Assembly (NCBI GenBank): GCA_947034885.2
Contig: OX344753.2
Coordinates: 9,858,001 to 9,922,000 of the forward strand
DNA: 64,000 nt
Source of the DNA: Thuidium tamariscinum
Taxonomy: Eukaryota; Streptophyta; Bryopsida; Hypnales; Thuidiaceae
Direction of reading: 5' to 3'
Shown: positions 11,795 to 24,660 of the stretch, in pieces
Numbering within the stretch: position 1 is the first letter of the stretch
Layout: each line of letters begins with the position of its first letter
Program-made: the position numbers and the translations under genes
The notes under the pieces: generated by a model
What the model was told of the DNA's origin: nothing
Database searches by the model: none
What the model saw: the letters and a program-made list of their open reading frames with translations, nothing else

Positions 11795-14039
11795 TTTTCT
11801 AGACATTAGGGGTTTTGTTTACAATGGCAGAGGTTTTTTGAATTTGCTTGAGAGATTTCAAATTATTTTTTCAATGATTCATATGTGCTTCCCTCTTGCA
11901 TGTAATTTTTTCCTAGTAATTCATGTATACTTCCCTCATTGATGTTGCTATGTTTTAATATGCAAGTTCAAGCATCATTTTGGCCTTAGTTTGGAGTTCT
12001 TTAGTGTCCCATTGCATTTGAAATTGGGACTCTTGGACATGGCATACTCTTCATTTTTGAAAATTCTTGTGAATGGTGTGTGTTATGTGTTTGTTAACAT
12101 ATACACCACAATCTTGTGCATTGCCTTGAGCCATGTAAATCAAAACTTGTATTGTAATGTGTACATTGTTTTTTCATGGTACTAGTTTTTGCTTCATTGC
12201 TTCATTGGTACAAACTTTGGTATTAGCTTTTGCAATTGTTGTGATTTTGTATTATTGTGGATATAGTTTGCAAATACACCATTTAGGGTTATACTATATT
12301 TGTATGTCTATCAATTGTTTGTATGACTTTCTACTATTTTGTATTTATAATGAACATAGGGTATTAAAAATTGGCACTTAAAATTTTTTTAACTAAAAGA
12401 TAGGATACATGAAATAATAATACTTTAAAAATTTAGGTAAAGTAAGCCCCCAATAAATCCCAAAAAACACCTACAAAGCCCCTGAATAATAAGGGCTTGT
12501 TTGCACGTAATCAATGAACTTTCTATATAGTACACCCCTTGGGAGAGGACCACAATGCTTCTAAGCAATTTTTTCTCCTTTTAACCCTTAAAGGATTACA
12601 AGTGTTCTTGAAGTGAATATATCAAACATTGCCATTTCAAAAATACTTTGGCTAAATTTGACTATAAATTTCTTTTTTAAACTTCAATAGTACACAAGTG
12701 TATTGCACTATTACGACAATATGTAGAAACAATCTTAGCCCATTTTACAACATGGATTCAAAAGTTTATAATGTTTGAAGTGATGAAGAAAACTTCATTT
12801 CATCCTACAAATCAGGGTGAAAATAAGGCCAATTGATTTAGAGCCCTCTTGGGATAAAAATTTTGCTCTATTCAAAATTAAACCTTTACACCTTAGAGTA
12901 CTACATCTTGTTAAAAATACTCATGCAAATTTTTCAAAAAAGGGTCTTTCTAGATCTTGCAATACAAAAAGGTCAAGTAAACTAGTAAACACACTAGTCA
13001 CTTTTGGATGATTTTTAGTACAACAAGAATTATTTTGTTTGAAATTCAAAAACAAACATTTGAAATTTGTAAAAAAAATTTGAAGGATCTTAAAAGTGCA
13101 TATTTCAAAACAATAGTGTTTATAATTGGATATAAATATTTTTATTCTAACTTGTATAATATGGTTAGAAGACTTTAGACTCCTCTTGGTATGAGATTTT
13201 TGCTCTAAAAGTTGTTTGTTTTTTACAATTGCACATTATATCATGTTAATTACATGCACACTAAATTTCAAAAGTAGATGAAGTATTTAGTATAAGATGC
13301 CCAAATTACTCCAAATGCCTAGATATTTTTTAGTTGTATAAATTTTGATTTAGTAATCTAATCAAACAACTTTCTATAGTCCTACAAAAGAGGTGAATGA
13401 CCCCATCTTAAGTCAAATTTGTAGATACATCCATTCATTTTCTATTTAACCCCTGTAGGATCAAGGCCATTCTTTTGTCGAAAACCATTCAAATTTTTCA
13501 TTTCTATTGTATTCACCCAAGAAAATATAAATTCTTACAATCTAATAATAGGATCTTGTACTTATATTTCTTGAAATCACATGGTAAGAAATTCATGAAG
13601 TTTGACCATAAAAATTGGAAAATACGAGCATCAAAGTTTGAAGGACACAAACAAAACAAAACATTGGCCTCGAATTTGAGACGAATTTGATTGTAGTTTG
13701 TCAAAATTTGTTGCATGATGGATTTTTTTTAAGAAGGAATTGAGTTGAAAGTCTAAATTTTTTTTAAAACAATTGATTTTCATTCTTTAAAAAATTGTTG
13801 AATAGAAGTAGGTCCAAAACTAAAAGAGAAACTAAATTGTTAATAACTCTAGTATGGAATTGAAATGCAATAATTCCAAAGTTTCAATTGTTCAAGCAAA
13901 AAAACTCAAATTTATCAATTTTATTTTTGAAAAATTGTAGAAATTGCATGTGGAAATGAATCCTTTAAGGGTGTTTTTTTCAAAAAGATGCTCAAATTCC
14001 CCAAAAATCAAGATTGTTCATATCTTCCACATCATTAAT
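11795..14039. other. AT-rich DNA with degenerate repeat fragments
   Basis: There are no credible genes. Fragments resembling the end of the TTAACCCCTAAAG family occur near 12588 and 13446, suggesting older nested copies. The open frames of 64-74 codons have no coding character. Confidence 0.5.
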
Positions 14040-14943
14040 TTAACCCTTAAAGGTTTATGACTATGTTTTCACCAAATATGCTCCAAAACTACAATTTCTA
14101 ATACAAAGTGCAAAATTTTAGAAAAAAAACAATTTTTGACACATGTAACCAAACAATCTTGAGGTGGTTTAAAAATAGGCGGAAAAAATTTCAAAAATTT
14201 CCACCATTTTGATTGCAAGATATTAACATTCAAATTGAAAAAAAAACTTTTTTTATTCTTGCAAAACCCGGGCAATTGCACTTCACAAGGTCACATGTGT
14301 ATGAAAAAATGTTCAAAATGGTGGCTACTCTTGGAATTCATTCTTCAATTTAAGCTGGTAGTATATACTCAAAAAATTTCAAATCATTTGGAATTGTACA
14401 ACATATAGGAAAAAAATAGGAAGTAGAAAAAAGTAGAAAATGTTTCAAAATACTAAATTGTGACAATTTATTTATGGAAATGAAAAATGCCATTCCCAGT
14501 GGTTGCAATATTATAATAAATAAACTTCATCCAATTTTAATTTTTTCAAAAATATAAAAAATTGAATTAAATAAAGGATTTCAATTTTTTTTTGTAGAAT
14601 AGAGATTTTATAATTTCCCATAAACTACCCCAAACTAAAACTCCTCATACTTTCATCTCTTTAATCAAAATGGAATAATTCAAAGCTTTCCATATAGATA
14701 CAAATTTAATAAACCAATTTCAATTTTTTATTTTTTCAAGATGTTTTTTGGATTGCCTGGGCTATCCCAAATCAAAGAAAATCACATATCATGCAATAAC
14801 TTTTTAACCATGTAGTATACTATTATAAAAACTATTGGGCTTTAAAGGTGTGTGAAAAAAATCGAAGAAAAACAACAAACTCCATTCATAATGAGTTACC
14901 AAAAATTGCTATGTTGCCAAAAAACTTAGTTTAGTCCTTTAGG
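14040..14943 (+). repeat. TTAACCCCTAAAG repeat family, copy B
   Basis: It begins TTAACCCTTAAAGG and ends CCTTTAGG. Over about 900 bp it follows the same order of blocks as copy C and the reverse of copy A, including GGAATTGTACAACATATAGG near 14390 and GCTATGTTGCC near 14910. It is non-coding and strongly diverged. Confidence 0.7.
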
Positions 14944-17139
14944 TCAAATGGAATGAATCAAAGCTTCATATATAGAGAAACATATAATCTATTAAAAAAA
15001 ATTAATTTAAATTTCAAGTTCTTCTGGATATATTTTTTCACCACATTGAATTGAAATTTGGACTTATTGTGCTATAACTTTTTCTTTTAGGCTTTGATTG
15101 AAATTAAAAAATTATATTTCTATAAAGCTAATAAGTTTATCTATCGCATGAGAAAGTTTCAAAAAATTTCACAAAAAATTGGAGTCACACTTCTTTGAAA
15201 TCCATTGTGTCCCTTGAGGTGACATTGGTTATTTAGAAATTAATCACCAAATACCTACATTTCAATTTTCTTGGAATGGAAATTTGGTCCTTTAGAGGTT
15301 AATTCCTCATTCATCTACAGTAATTCTAAATTCTTTACAAGCACAAACTTATTTTATAACCAATTTGATGAAATTGCTTAGATAAATACCATAATTATAC
15401 AAAATTATAAGCAAAGATGAACAAATTTTTTGCAAATGATTTGGATGTTGAAGGGTTAAATCTTGAGATTACCTAGGCCTTGAAGTTGTCAAAGTTTGGG
15501 CATTTTGTTTTTGTTTTGAATATGTTCTAAGAAAATTATTGAAGGCTTTGAACATTTAGAAATATGCATAGAAAAGTAGAAAGTTATATCTTTGGAGTTG
15601 TAAGTTAGTATTTCTTTCATATGCTTATATATCTTGGTACTTCTTTACTTGCCATTATTTTAAGTTTCAAAATTGAGCATCATTTGCCTTTATTTAGACC
15701 ACATTAGTTCATTTATGGTTTTATAAAGGATTTTGTTTTGAAAAAAATACCCAAAAAACAATGTAGTAGATTAGACACTTTTTTCCTAAAAACTTGATTT
15801 GACATTTTAAATGTTTTTTGTTTCTAAATACAACTAACAAAATGAAGTTTCTTTAGTCCATATTCTTGAAACTTCATTTAAATTCTTTATTTGTTTGTAA
15901 TAAAACCTTGTATATTCTGTTTATTTCAAATGATTTTTTGTTATTTTGTCTATAATCATTAAGGTGGAAATATCTAAAACTATTCATTTGGAAATATGTT
16001 AACAAATAGAACCAAATTTATAATTAGATGTTATTTTTCACTTTTAGACAAACAAACAAAATCTCAAAAAGTATATGATCAAGAGAATTTTAATAGTTCT
16101 TATGAATTTATTTGTAAAAATAACTTAATGTACCAAATAATTATATCTTTGAATCATCTCAAAGATTTTCAAATCAATTGTATGTATTAAATAATCAATT
16201 ACTTTACAACTATGTTATGCCATGTATGAAATTGATGATGTCCGACAAAAATGGTTTAACTATGTGGGTCATATTGGTAATGTTGCTAAACATTCCTACA
16301 TAACAAAAGAGGGGGAAGGAACAAGGTACTTATTATATCCTTGTTACTAACATGACGGGATGATATTTCCCTCAAGCACATCTCTATACGAATGTAGCTT
16401 TTCAAATACACAGTTGGATGAATTTTAATCTAGAGAACTAATTGCAACTTATGAAGGTATTTGTGTGTGGATAGGAAGTAAGATATGGATTGATTTGGCA
16501 TCTTTGATGCATATTATGTTCACAAAATAGTGAAATTAGGTTGCCCCTCTCTAATTTCTCAACATTTGAAACTAAATAAATATTTATCATAACTCTATAA
16601 GAATACAACAATTTTGAACTAGTTGTTGGTGTGGTCATCAAAGGAAAATTGAACCCACAAAGAAGCTTTGAATTTTCTTAATCATTTCAATACTAATTGA
16701 ATGAATATTGTGGTGGCTACAACATCATTAGGACCACCACATAGAATTGTTTGTAGCCACTTGGTGTGTAGAAATTCATAGGAGGTTTGTGTTCCATCTT
16801 CCATGATGGAACCATCATGAGATTTATGAGATTGTGGAGATAAATTGGATTATCATGGAATTTTTTGAGTTTGTTGTCATTCCATACTTCTTGGCCCAAA
16901 TAGTGAGTTGAGAAAGTTCTTTCCACCCAAATTTATGAAATTGTGGAGATGGATTGAATAATGATGATGATGAATTTTTTAATTCATTATACAATTTTGG
17001 GCCCAATTAGTGAGTTGAGAAAGCTCTTTCCACCCAAATTTATAAGATTGTGGAAATGAATTGGGTAATGATGATGAATTTTTGAATTCATTATGCAATT
17101 TGTGCCCTAATAAGTGAGTTGAGAAGACTATCTGAGGTG
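14944..17139. other. AT-rich DNA without genes
   Basis: No coding frame is convincing. A tract at 16800-17110 repeats phrases such as GAGTTGAGAAAG and GAAATTGTGGAGATG three times at about 115-bp spacing, a degenerate tandem repeat. Confidence 0.5.
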
Positions 17140-17720
17140 ACTTGCCTATCACCCTTGGTTTTCAATACTTTGCCCCCCTCCCCTCCCCAAAAATCAAGAG
17201 CTGTTGGATGGGGGAAAAAAAACTTCACCCTCCCTCAAAAAAAATCAAGAGCCATTAGATCTTAATACAAATATGGATATGAATATGGATATGGATATGG
17301 ATATTAATTACTGAGTACAAATATAAATACAAATATGTAGTATTGAATACAAATACAAATATATGTATCAGATTATATATGTGTATACGTAAATGGACGA
17401 CAGAATAAGAATATGAATACAAAGAATGATGTCCCATATTGTTTGTATATCCCACCACCTTTGAAGATTACAAGAAGGGAAGGGGAGTGGGCTGTGGGGT
17501 GAGTGGTAAAAAAGAAATTTAATTTTAAATTTTAATTTTTTTAATTCACCACCACCTCCCCTCCCCCCTTCCAAAAAATTTAAAATTTTGGGAGGGGGAG
17601 GGGGTGAATTAAAAATTTTAATTCTTTTGGGTGCATAGTTACATTATGCACCATGAAGTGGCTGTAACAGCCAGTATGCACACAAATTTTTGCATTACAA
17701 AGTGACCACTTTTGGGTTTC
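17140..17720 (+). repeat. Relative of one arm of the 32.4-34.5 kb foldback element
   Basis: The order of landmarks matches the left arm at 32.43-32.83 kb: a C-rich block, an AAGAGCCATTAGATC phrase, a run of GATATG/ATACAAAT pentamer-hexamer repeats, GTCCCATATTGTTTGT, then ACAAGAAGGGAAGGGG. It ends in a G/C-rich palindrome centred near 17580 (CCTCCCC... against GGGAGGGGGAGG), followed by small palindromes at 17630-17652 (GGTGCATA/TATGCACC) and 17659-17673. No full second arm is visible. Confidence 0.55.
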
Positions 17721-17912
17721 AATTTTCCCTAAATATAGAACTAATGAACTTCCATGTGTACAACTGGAAGTAATCTATAGAAATATTTGTTGCATTTGAT
17801 GGCTTATAGAGTAACTTTCTTGACATATATACACAATTGTTAAATAAGCCTAATTTGACTATTTAATACTGGTTTATTGGATTTCAATGAGTTTTCCAAT
17901 TTTGATTTAATC

Positions 17913-19774
17913 CCTAAAGTTCTTTAACTATATTTCTCCAAAAAAACATTCAAAATGGGTTGTTTTGATGGCAAAGGCCCCCCAAAGTGAAAAGTAAAAT
18001 CTTGTTATATCTAACATTAAAATCTAATAGTAGACTACTTCATTATATTATGGTAAAAAAATGAAAGTTTTTGACCATATAAATTCAAGATTACAGCATT
18101 TGAAGTTGAAAATATGTTTTTTGGGGGCATCCAAATTTTGTGCACCTCTAATTTGGGGAGGCTTTTGCACAAGTTAATTCCACTTTTTTACTTGAAATAT
18201 TTTTTCTTGATTTTTGTGGCAAAGTTGGTGGCATGTCCAAAAAATTCATAGCATTTCAAATTAGGGAACATGTACCAAAAATCCTATAGGAAACTAGCTT
18301 CAAGAAAAATCTTTTACAAAGCTCTTTTTTCAACAATTTATAGCTGGTACATATAGTAATTTTTTTCAAAATATCAATGGTAAAATTCTAAATTTCAGCT
18401 AGACCTAGCAAAGGAAAAATTAAAAATTAAAATTGCCCAAAATATCAAATTTTAGCAAGGTTGATCATTCTATGTTGAAGTTGAAAGAAAGGGCAACTTA
18501 GCATATTGGATCTAGCACAAGAGGAGGTTGGATCAAGGTTAGAAAAACCTAGCTTGATCATCTTGAATCTTTGGCATTGTTCCCCTTGATTGACAAATTA
18601 TTCCCAATGACTGATACATTTTCCCCTCAATTTACAATTTGTTCCCCTATTCTATGAAATATAATAGAAAAATTCACACATTATTCAATGCCTTTAATTT
18701 CTTTGGCTATCATTTCTCATAGCTCTATAAGCCATTAGATTTGTGTATTTGAGAATAAGAAGAGAAGTTATTTATATAAGAGATGTGGTAGGAGGTAAAA
18801 CAATCCATGTGGGATATGTAAATTGGAACAAGTTTGAGTTCAACTGCTCATAGTGAAGTGAAAACCAGGAATTGTATATAATTTTAGGCCTCATTTTGGA
18901 CTAGTAAAATTTGGTAAATCAAGTTAACTTTCATTTCCAAAAACGCTTTTATAATTTGAAACTCCAATAAAAAATTATAAACAAAATTTACAGAAGAGGT
19001 TAACAAATGTAAAAAGAAGTACCCCTTCCAACCCTCTCTTTGAATTTTATCCATAAATTTTTATAAGAGTTTCAAAAATACAAAAGGATTTTTGAAAATA
19101 AAAACAAATTTGATTTACCAACTTTTGATAGTTCAAAGTGTTTTGAAAATAATTATTCTACTATGCCACAATGAAGCTTGAAATTATAGACAATTCTTGG
19201 TTTTCACTTCATTATGAGCAGTTGAGCTCAAACTCATTCCAATTTACATATCCCACATGGATTGTTTTACCTCCTACCACCCTTCTTGTATAGATAACTT
19301 CTCCTCTCATACTCAAATTCACAAAATATGTGGCTCTTGAAGCTTCAAGAAATAATTACTACAAAATTTGAAGGCTTTCAATAATATGTGGAATTTTCTA
19401 AATCTTATCTAATTTTGGCACCTCTTTGTACATTGTAGGGAATTTATGAGCCTAAAAAACTTGTCAAAGAAATGCCCTAGCTTGAACTTCGGCTAAAAGC
19501 CTGCTCATAGCTCTCCTAAGCTCTTTCGGACATGGTATTGTAATTTCTCCTCTAGTGTAATTAACCCTGCATGTACTACCCTTTGTCCATTGAAAATGAT
19601 ATTTAAACCTATAACTTCTCATGGACAAATTCAAATGAAAAAAAATTGGTGGAGTAACAAGGTACTTTTTGTCTCTAACTCCAATTTTTTTTAAATACAA
19701 TGAATTTTTCACTTTGTAGTAAGCTACCCCAATTCACTATGTTGCTAGAAAATGCAATTTGGTCCTTTAGGGGT
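17913..19774 (+). repeat. Possible TTAACCCCTAAAG family copy D, with a hairpin interior
   Basis: The right end (about 19730-19774) reads CTATGTTGCTAGAAAATGCA and then TTTGGTCCTTTAGGGGT, very like the right ends of copies B and C. The left boundary at 17913 (AATCCCTAAAG) is only a guess. The interior does not match copies A-C but holds the 740-bp inverted repeat described separately. Confidence 0.4.
18660..19400. repeat. 740-bp long inverted repeat (hairpin)
   Basis: The left arm (about 18660-19025) and right arm (about 19030-19400) are reverse complements with almost no spacer. The best block, roughly 18790-18860 against 19200-19275, is nearly perfect over 60-70 bp (GGTAGGAGGTAAAACAATCC and CCATGTGGGATATGTAAATT are conserved in both). 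Arms diverge towards both ends. A transcript would fold into a long double-stranded RNA. There is no coding potential. Confidence 0.8.
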
Positions 19775-21479
19775 GAGATGTTAGAGGATGCAACCCCCTA
19801 TGACTAAGTTGGTCACGAAAATTCTTTGATTCTTAACCAATAGGTGCATTATTTTTTCTTACATTAATAGTAAAGTTATCTATGGGACTTCTTTGGTCCA
19901 CATTCTTATAAGGATAACACTTAAATGTTGAAGGAACATTTTGTATATGATGGATGACAAAGAATATTTTTGTGTATGATGAGAGTGCAACCATTCATCT
20001 TTAGAATTTGTATTGAAAGGGGATATCTTCTATTTTTCCTTGAAATTCCAATGAGTGCTTTTGGACTTTTTTTTAAATTAATGATTTTCACAATATCAAA
20101 ATAGATGATTTTGATAACATCCTATAAGGATTAATTTCATAAATTCTTATAATCTAAATGTACAAGGCTATCCATACCTTTAAGATTAGCTTTCGATTTG
20201 TTGGTTTGATTTGGTATCCTCCCCTCAACGAGAAGGGATGCATGGGCTTTATTATGAGACATTTGGACCTACAATGCAAAAGTAACTGATTTTTTGAATT
20301 ATTTCTAAATCTAAAAAATTAAAATGTTACTTTTATTTCGGTTTTGGTTGCGGCAACAACACGGGATATACTACATTCAATAGGGAATTTAAGGGGATCC
20401 ATACTAATTAAATCAACATTACACACTATTTAAATATCTACCTTTATTGTACATCAATAAGGTAGTATGCTTGAAAAGCAATTAGGGGTTGGCTACATTT
20501 ATTCATGGGTTTCTATGGAGAGGATTTTTTTTTCTTATTTTTCATAGAGAGAAAAATGAATGCCGCATGCAACAAAAGCGATTTCATAATTTTTAGAGGA
20601 ATGTTGAATTAGTTATAATTATTCAAAGATGATAGTCTTAAGTACCTATTTGTGACTATAGGCTTGACAAAATGAGAACATATGTGGTATATAAAGATGG
20701 AGATGGGGAAATGTAGAAGGAGCTTGCTAACTTGCTACAAAGAAAGGGGGCAGGGATCCTTAATGTGACCAATGATAGCTTTAAAGGTTTTAGATTCTAT
20801 ATACTTTTTTCAAAGGTTGTCGGCCATCCAAATCTGATTTTAAATTTATTAATGTACACATGTTGTAGCTTTTTGAAATGGACCATATTGCATGTTACAA
20901 TGGAAACACCCAAAATCATCCAAATAAGGAATTCAATATAGTTTGAGGCATCTTTCTCTAAAAATAATATTTTTCTAGTGAAAATCATGAATAATAAAAA
21001 AAATGGATTTTTCATATGTTATATGTAATTTCTATAATTTTTCAAAGTATTGGCTCCGTAGACCACTCAAACTATTCAATAGATGCCCTCAAATCTGAAC
21101 CCTACTAAAATCATAAGTGAACTATTCAGATTTTGGTACATGTCCTTAATTTGTGTCAACAAATTAGAGTCAAGCATGTGGCAAACACATTAAGTGAAGT
21201 TTAGGGATGGTTTTGGATGAATCTAGGGTCCAACATAAAGTATAGGTGCAATATTGGGTGTTAATTTCTCCCTTAAACTAATCCACACTACAAACTAATG
21301 TACCGTCACTTGTTCTTCAAGCCAATTACTATCAATCACAATTCCCTTTTCAAACTACATCATGTCTTTTTATCCTCAATTGTAGGAGCCATTTCAATAC
21401 AAAGGATGTACATCATGTTTCAATCATCCATAATTTTCTAGAATAAATCCCTTTTTTTTTGGTCCCCTTATAAACCCTA
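19775..21479. other. AT-rich intergenic DNA
   Basis: No gene or clear repeat was recognised. Open frames on either strand are at most about 80 codons and overlap one another. Confidence 0.5.
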
Positions 21480-22100
21480 CTCAGTGTAGTTATTTTGAAA
21501 GCCCCAGCTGAGCGCAGAAGGCAAAATGTGCCACCGTTTCGTATGAAGAGCGGGCTTCCTTCAAAACACAAACACAGGTCCCTCTACCTCGCCCAACAAA
21601 AGCTCCGTCCAGCTGGCTGGTCCAGGAGGTGCAGTGCTCGCATGGCAAGCGTGACTCAGTCGATTCACGCTCTCCAGACGACACCTGGATTCCGGAAACT
21701 CACAGGCTGGAAAGCGCACAGTAGCCCAAGTGTGGAGTCCTCGTGGAGGATTGTCACAACTCGCAACCCACCCCGGGGGCCGGGGCTACCACTCCAGCGC
21801 GCTTTGCGTCCCCACAGCCAGGGAAGCAGAAATCAAAGCATGGCGGACGTCGTCGGTGAAAGAAGCCTCCCACCATTCCCACGCTGCACCCTAATTCTTT
21901 TTTCCGCTTGGAAACATCGTTGTTGCTTCCTGCTCGCGTCAAAGTTCTCCACCCTGGGCGGAGGACCCAGTGGGTTGGCCAACATTATAAAGATAATCTC
22001 CACTTTGCTCAAATACAATGAATCAAGGAACTGTCACATCGGACAAAAAAACACTGTTCCGGTGACTGTAGCTCGCCTTCCGTAATGGCGGCTAGTCATC
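21480..22100. other. GC-rich island downstream of SAR1, no gene recognised
   Basis: G+C rises abruptly at about 21480 and stays high to about 22100. The longest frame is 196 codons on the plus strand (21495-22085), with shorter antisense frames. The translation is low in hydrophobic core residues, shows no motif and overlaps other frames, which is expected of GC-rich non-coding DNA. It could be part of a long SAR1 3' untranslated region, a promoter region or a non-coding transcript. Confidence 0.35.
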
Positions 22101-22654
22101 AGCCCCATGCAGAAGACTTGGTGGCACACGACTGGTACGTGGGTCACGAGTTTATCTGAGACGGAACAATAAGCTTTACAGAATGGTATAAAAGCATGAT
22201 CAAATGGTCGAACAGATGTTAGAGAGTCCTACTGACTGCACCTGTTTCCACATCTGCAATTACTACTACACGGCCGTAAGGAGCTGGATCTGTTATACCG
22301 TGAAGAACCACTTTGTGCACCTGGAAGGTTTCCACGAACTGGTCATCCGTATAGAACGCAAGAACCCAAAAAAATCCTTAATTCAAAGGGCATCTCTCAG
22401 AAACTGCCACCTACAGCATGACGTGAGCACTGCTACTGTAACGGTCTAACATGTGCGGATCGGAGTCCTAAATAATACTATGTGACGTCTAGAATCTGTA
22501 AGGAGTCACCATAATGAGCCCCACCATAAACTCAGTACGCTACCACCTCAAAACGGAAACTGCACATAAAATTCAAACAATCTGAACCTTGATCTCCCCC
22601 CTCAAGACCTTGTAACTCCAGGCCTTCCCTTAAACGTGAGAACCTTCTTCATGT
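22101..22654 (-). other. SAR1 3' flank / presumed 3' untranslated region
   Basis: The sequence immediately after the SAR1 stop codon is of moderate G+C with no coding frame of note. Bryophyte 3' untranslated regions are often several hundred bases long, so most of this may be transcribed. A TATAAAAGC string lies at about 22186, but its role is unknown. Confidence 0.4.
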
Positions 22655-24285
22655 CTACTTGATGTACTGGGACATCCACTTGATGCCCTCACCATAGCCC
22701 ATCTTTCGAACAATACTGCACATGAAAACTTCAATAGGTCGCACGTTTGTTTCCCCAAGATTGACCTTGCCCTTTCCTGTCGTGTAATTGCTGAGACCCA
22801 ATGAATACCGTAGTTCGTCTTCAGAAGCTGCATACGGGATGTCAATCTTGTTTCCCAAAATCAAGAAAGGCACCTGCGCCAGCGAGTCATCTGACAATAG
22901 AGCATCCAGTTCCTTCTTGGACTCCGAAAACCTCTCTTTATCAGCTGCATCAACTAAGTAGACGATGCCGTCGACCTGTAAGATAAAACACATTGTCAGC
23001 GAGCAGACTCACATCCAACGCTTCAAACATCATTCGGTTCTTCACTGCCAATGAATTAAGAATAGAAACCCTAGAATGGGCCCACGTCATAGTGTACGGT
23101 GCACTACGATTCTCTTTGTGCCACCGGAACTCTAGAACATTACCTGAATAAGGTATTTAAAGAAAAAGAACAAAATGCGTGAAGAAAGGTAGAAGCTAAC
23201 AGCTTCTAACGAGATTTCAGGAAGTAACAAACAGGTCACAAGTGTATCGTCTGTAACCCTAACTAAGCAAAACGACAATACATCCAAACAATAATTTGCC
23301 CAAAAGGAACCCAAAAGTTGAACAGCTCTGCACTAATTAACAACCCATAAATTCTACAGCAGACTCGTCGAATCATTGCCCATGCTGATAACCAGTAACC
23401 AGAGCGTAGGAAATCTATTTAAAAAGGGGAAAAACAAAAAGGCAAGTACACAATAGCACTTAGAAACCATAGCAGATCCTTGAGGATAGGCACACCACAC
23501 ATCTCAACGTCACACGCATCATTTCCTCTGACATGCGATGGACCTATTGCAGAACATACACTGCTGACATCTAAAAGGAAACACACGAGAGAGAAGATGA
23601 CCTTAGCATAGTAATCCTTCCATACTCGTCTGGCGATCTGGTGACCCCCCAGGTCAAACGCTTTGAACTTAATTTTCCCAATGCTCAACTCCTCTGATGT
23701 AGGATATTGCGTCGGTTGATGCTGCGCCAACCTCTGCATCACCACAGCCAGAAGTGCTTTCGTAAGAACAAATTCACAGCCCTGTATTCAGTTCCTCTGA
23801 AATACCTCGCCTCACAAATAATCCCTTATAGATCGCGTCCCTAAACTCATAGAAAGCGAGTGGGGTATACGCCATCCACTCCAAACCCCAATCACTTCTT
23901 CCCCCCAACCCTCTCCAACAAAACGGCACGCAGAGGAACTTCCCAAAAGGAACAACATAGCGTCACTCGCTTATAACTCCAGATCTTTCTCACATGCACT
24001 CTCCTCCAATCAAGAACGTCGTCTCGAAACCCTCCCCTCTCTCCAAAATGCAACATTCACACAACGAAACAAGTCACCGCAACCATGGACACACACGTCA
24101 GCGGACACGAATTGCTGTAGCACCCTCCCAGAGCCCGACCACCCCGGCGGCTGTACCTCATCTTTGAGCATGTGGAGCAAGGTCGTCTTGCCGGCGTTAT
24201 CCAAGCCTAGAAACAAGATTTTGGCCTCCTTCTGCCATAACCCTAAGGTGGCCAGCACGCTGTAGAACCAGTCGAACAAAAACAT
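22655..24285 (-). CDS. SAR1: SAR1 small GTPase (COPII vesicle coat initiator), 3 exons
   Basis: Exons on the minus strand: 24285-24157, 23733-23602 and 22975-22655, joined by introns of 423 and 626 bp, all phase 0. They give 193 residues, exactly the usual SAR1 length. Visible features: the N-terminal amphipathic helix [17 protein letters not shown] used for membrane insertion instead of myristoylation; P-loop GLDNAGKT (27-34); switch I around [13 protein letters not shown] (47-59); DLGGHQ (70-75) in place of the Ras DTAGQ, with the SAR1-specific His; NKID (129-132); and C-terminal end WMSQYIK. SAR1-GTP inserts into the ER membrane and recruits Sec23/24 and Sec13/31 to form COPII coats for ER-to-Golgi transport; Sec12 is its exchange factor. 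All catalytic residues are present and the gene looks functional. Confidence 0.97.
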
Positions 24286-24660
24286 CGTGGCCAGAGCCCA
24301 CGCGCTCCCCGCAGCGCCACCGTCGCGCGTGCACCCGAGAGAGAGAGCCCACAGAAGTCACCTTCCAGCAGCAGCAAAAGAAGGGGAGAGTAGAGAGAAA
24401 GAGAGAAAGAGAGAGAAACTTGCGCAAAAGCCCCGGTCGCCCGCCCGCGGCCTTGGAGACTCCGCACGAGAGCTTCACAACGGATGACGAGCAAAACGCA
24501 ACACAGACTCCACGATGAGAGAAAAGAGGGGAAGACTAAGGTAGGCGTGCCTACTATCCCCAGTCATGTGAACGCGGCTATTTTCCATCCCTTTGACATG
24601 ATGCAAAAATTATTAGTGACGACAGAGCCATTGCCTTTGCATCCTTTGCGTGTAGGACTC
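24286..24660 (-). promoter_or_regulatory. SAR1 promoter / 5' leader with a GA/CT tract
   Basis: The GC-rich sequence directly upstream of the SAR1 start contains a purine run at about 24385-24418 of repeated GAGAGA and GAAAGA, which reads as a CT-rich pyrimidine patch in the gene's direction. Such patches are common in plant core promoters and 5' leaders. No TATA box is clear, as expected for a housekeeping gene. Overlapping open frames here are products of the base composition. Confidence 0.5.

Noticed and set aside
21495..22085. 196-codon plus-strand open frame in the GC island
   Set aside because: No motif, overlapping antisense frames of similar length, and composition expected from GC-rich non-coding DNA.
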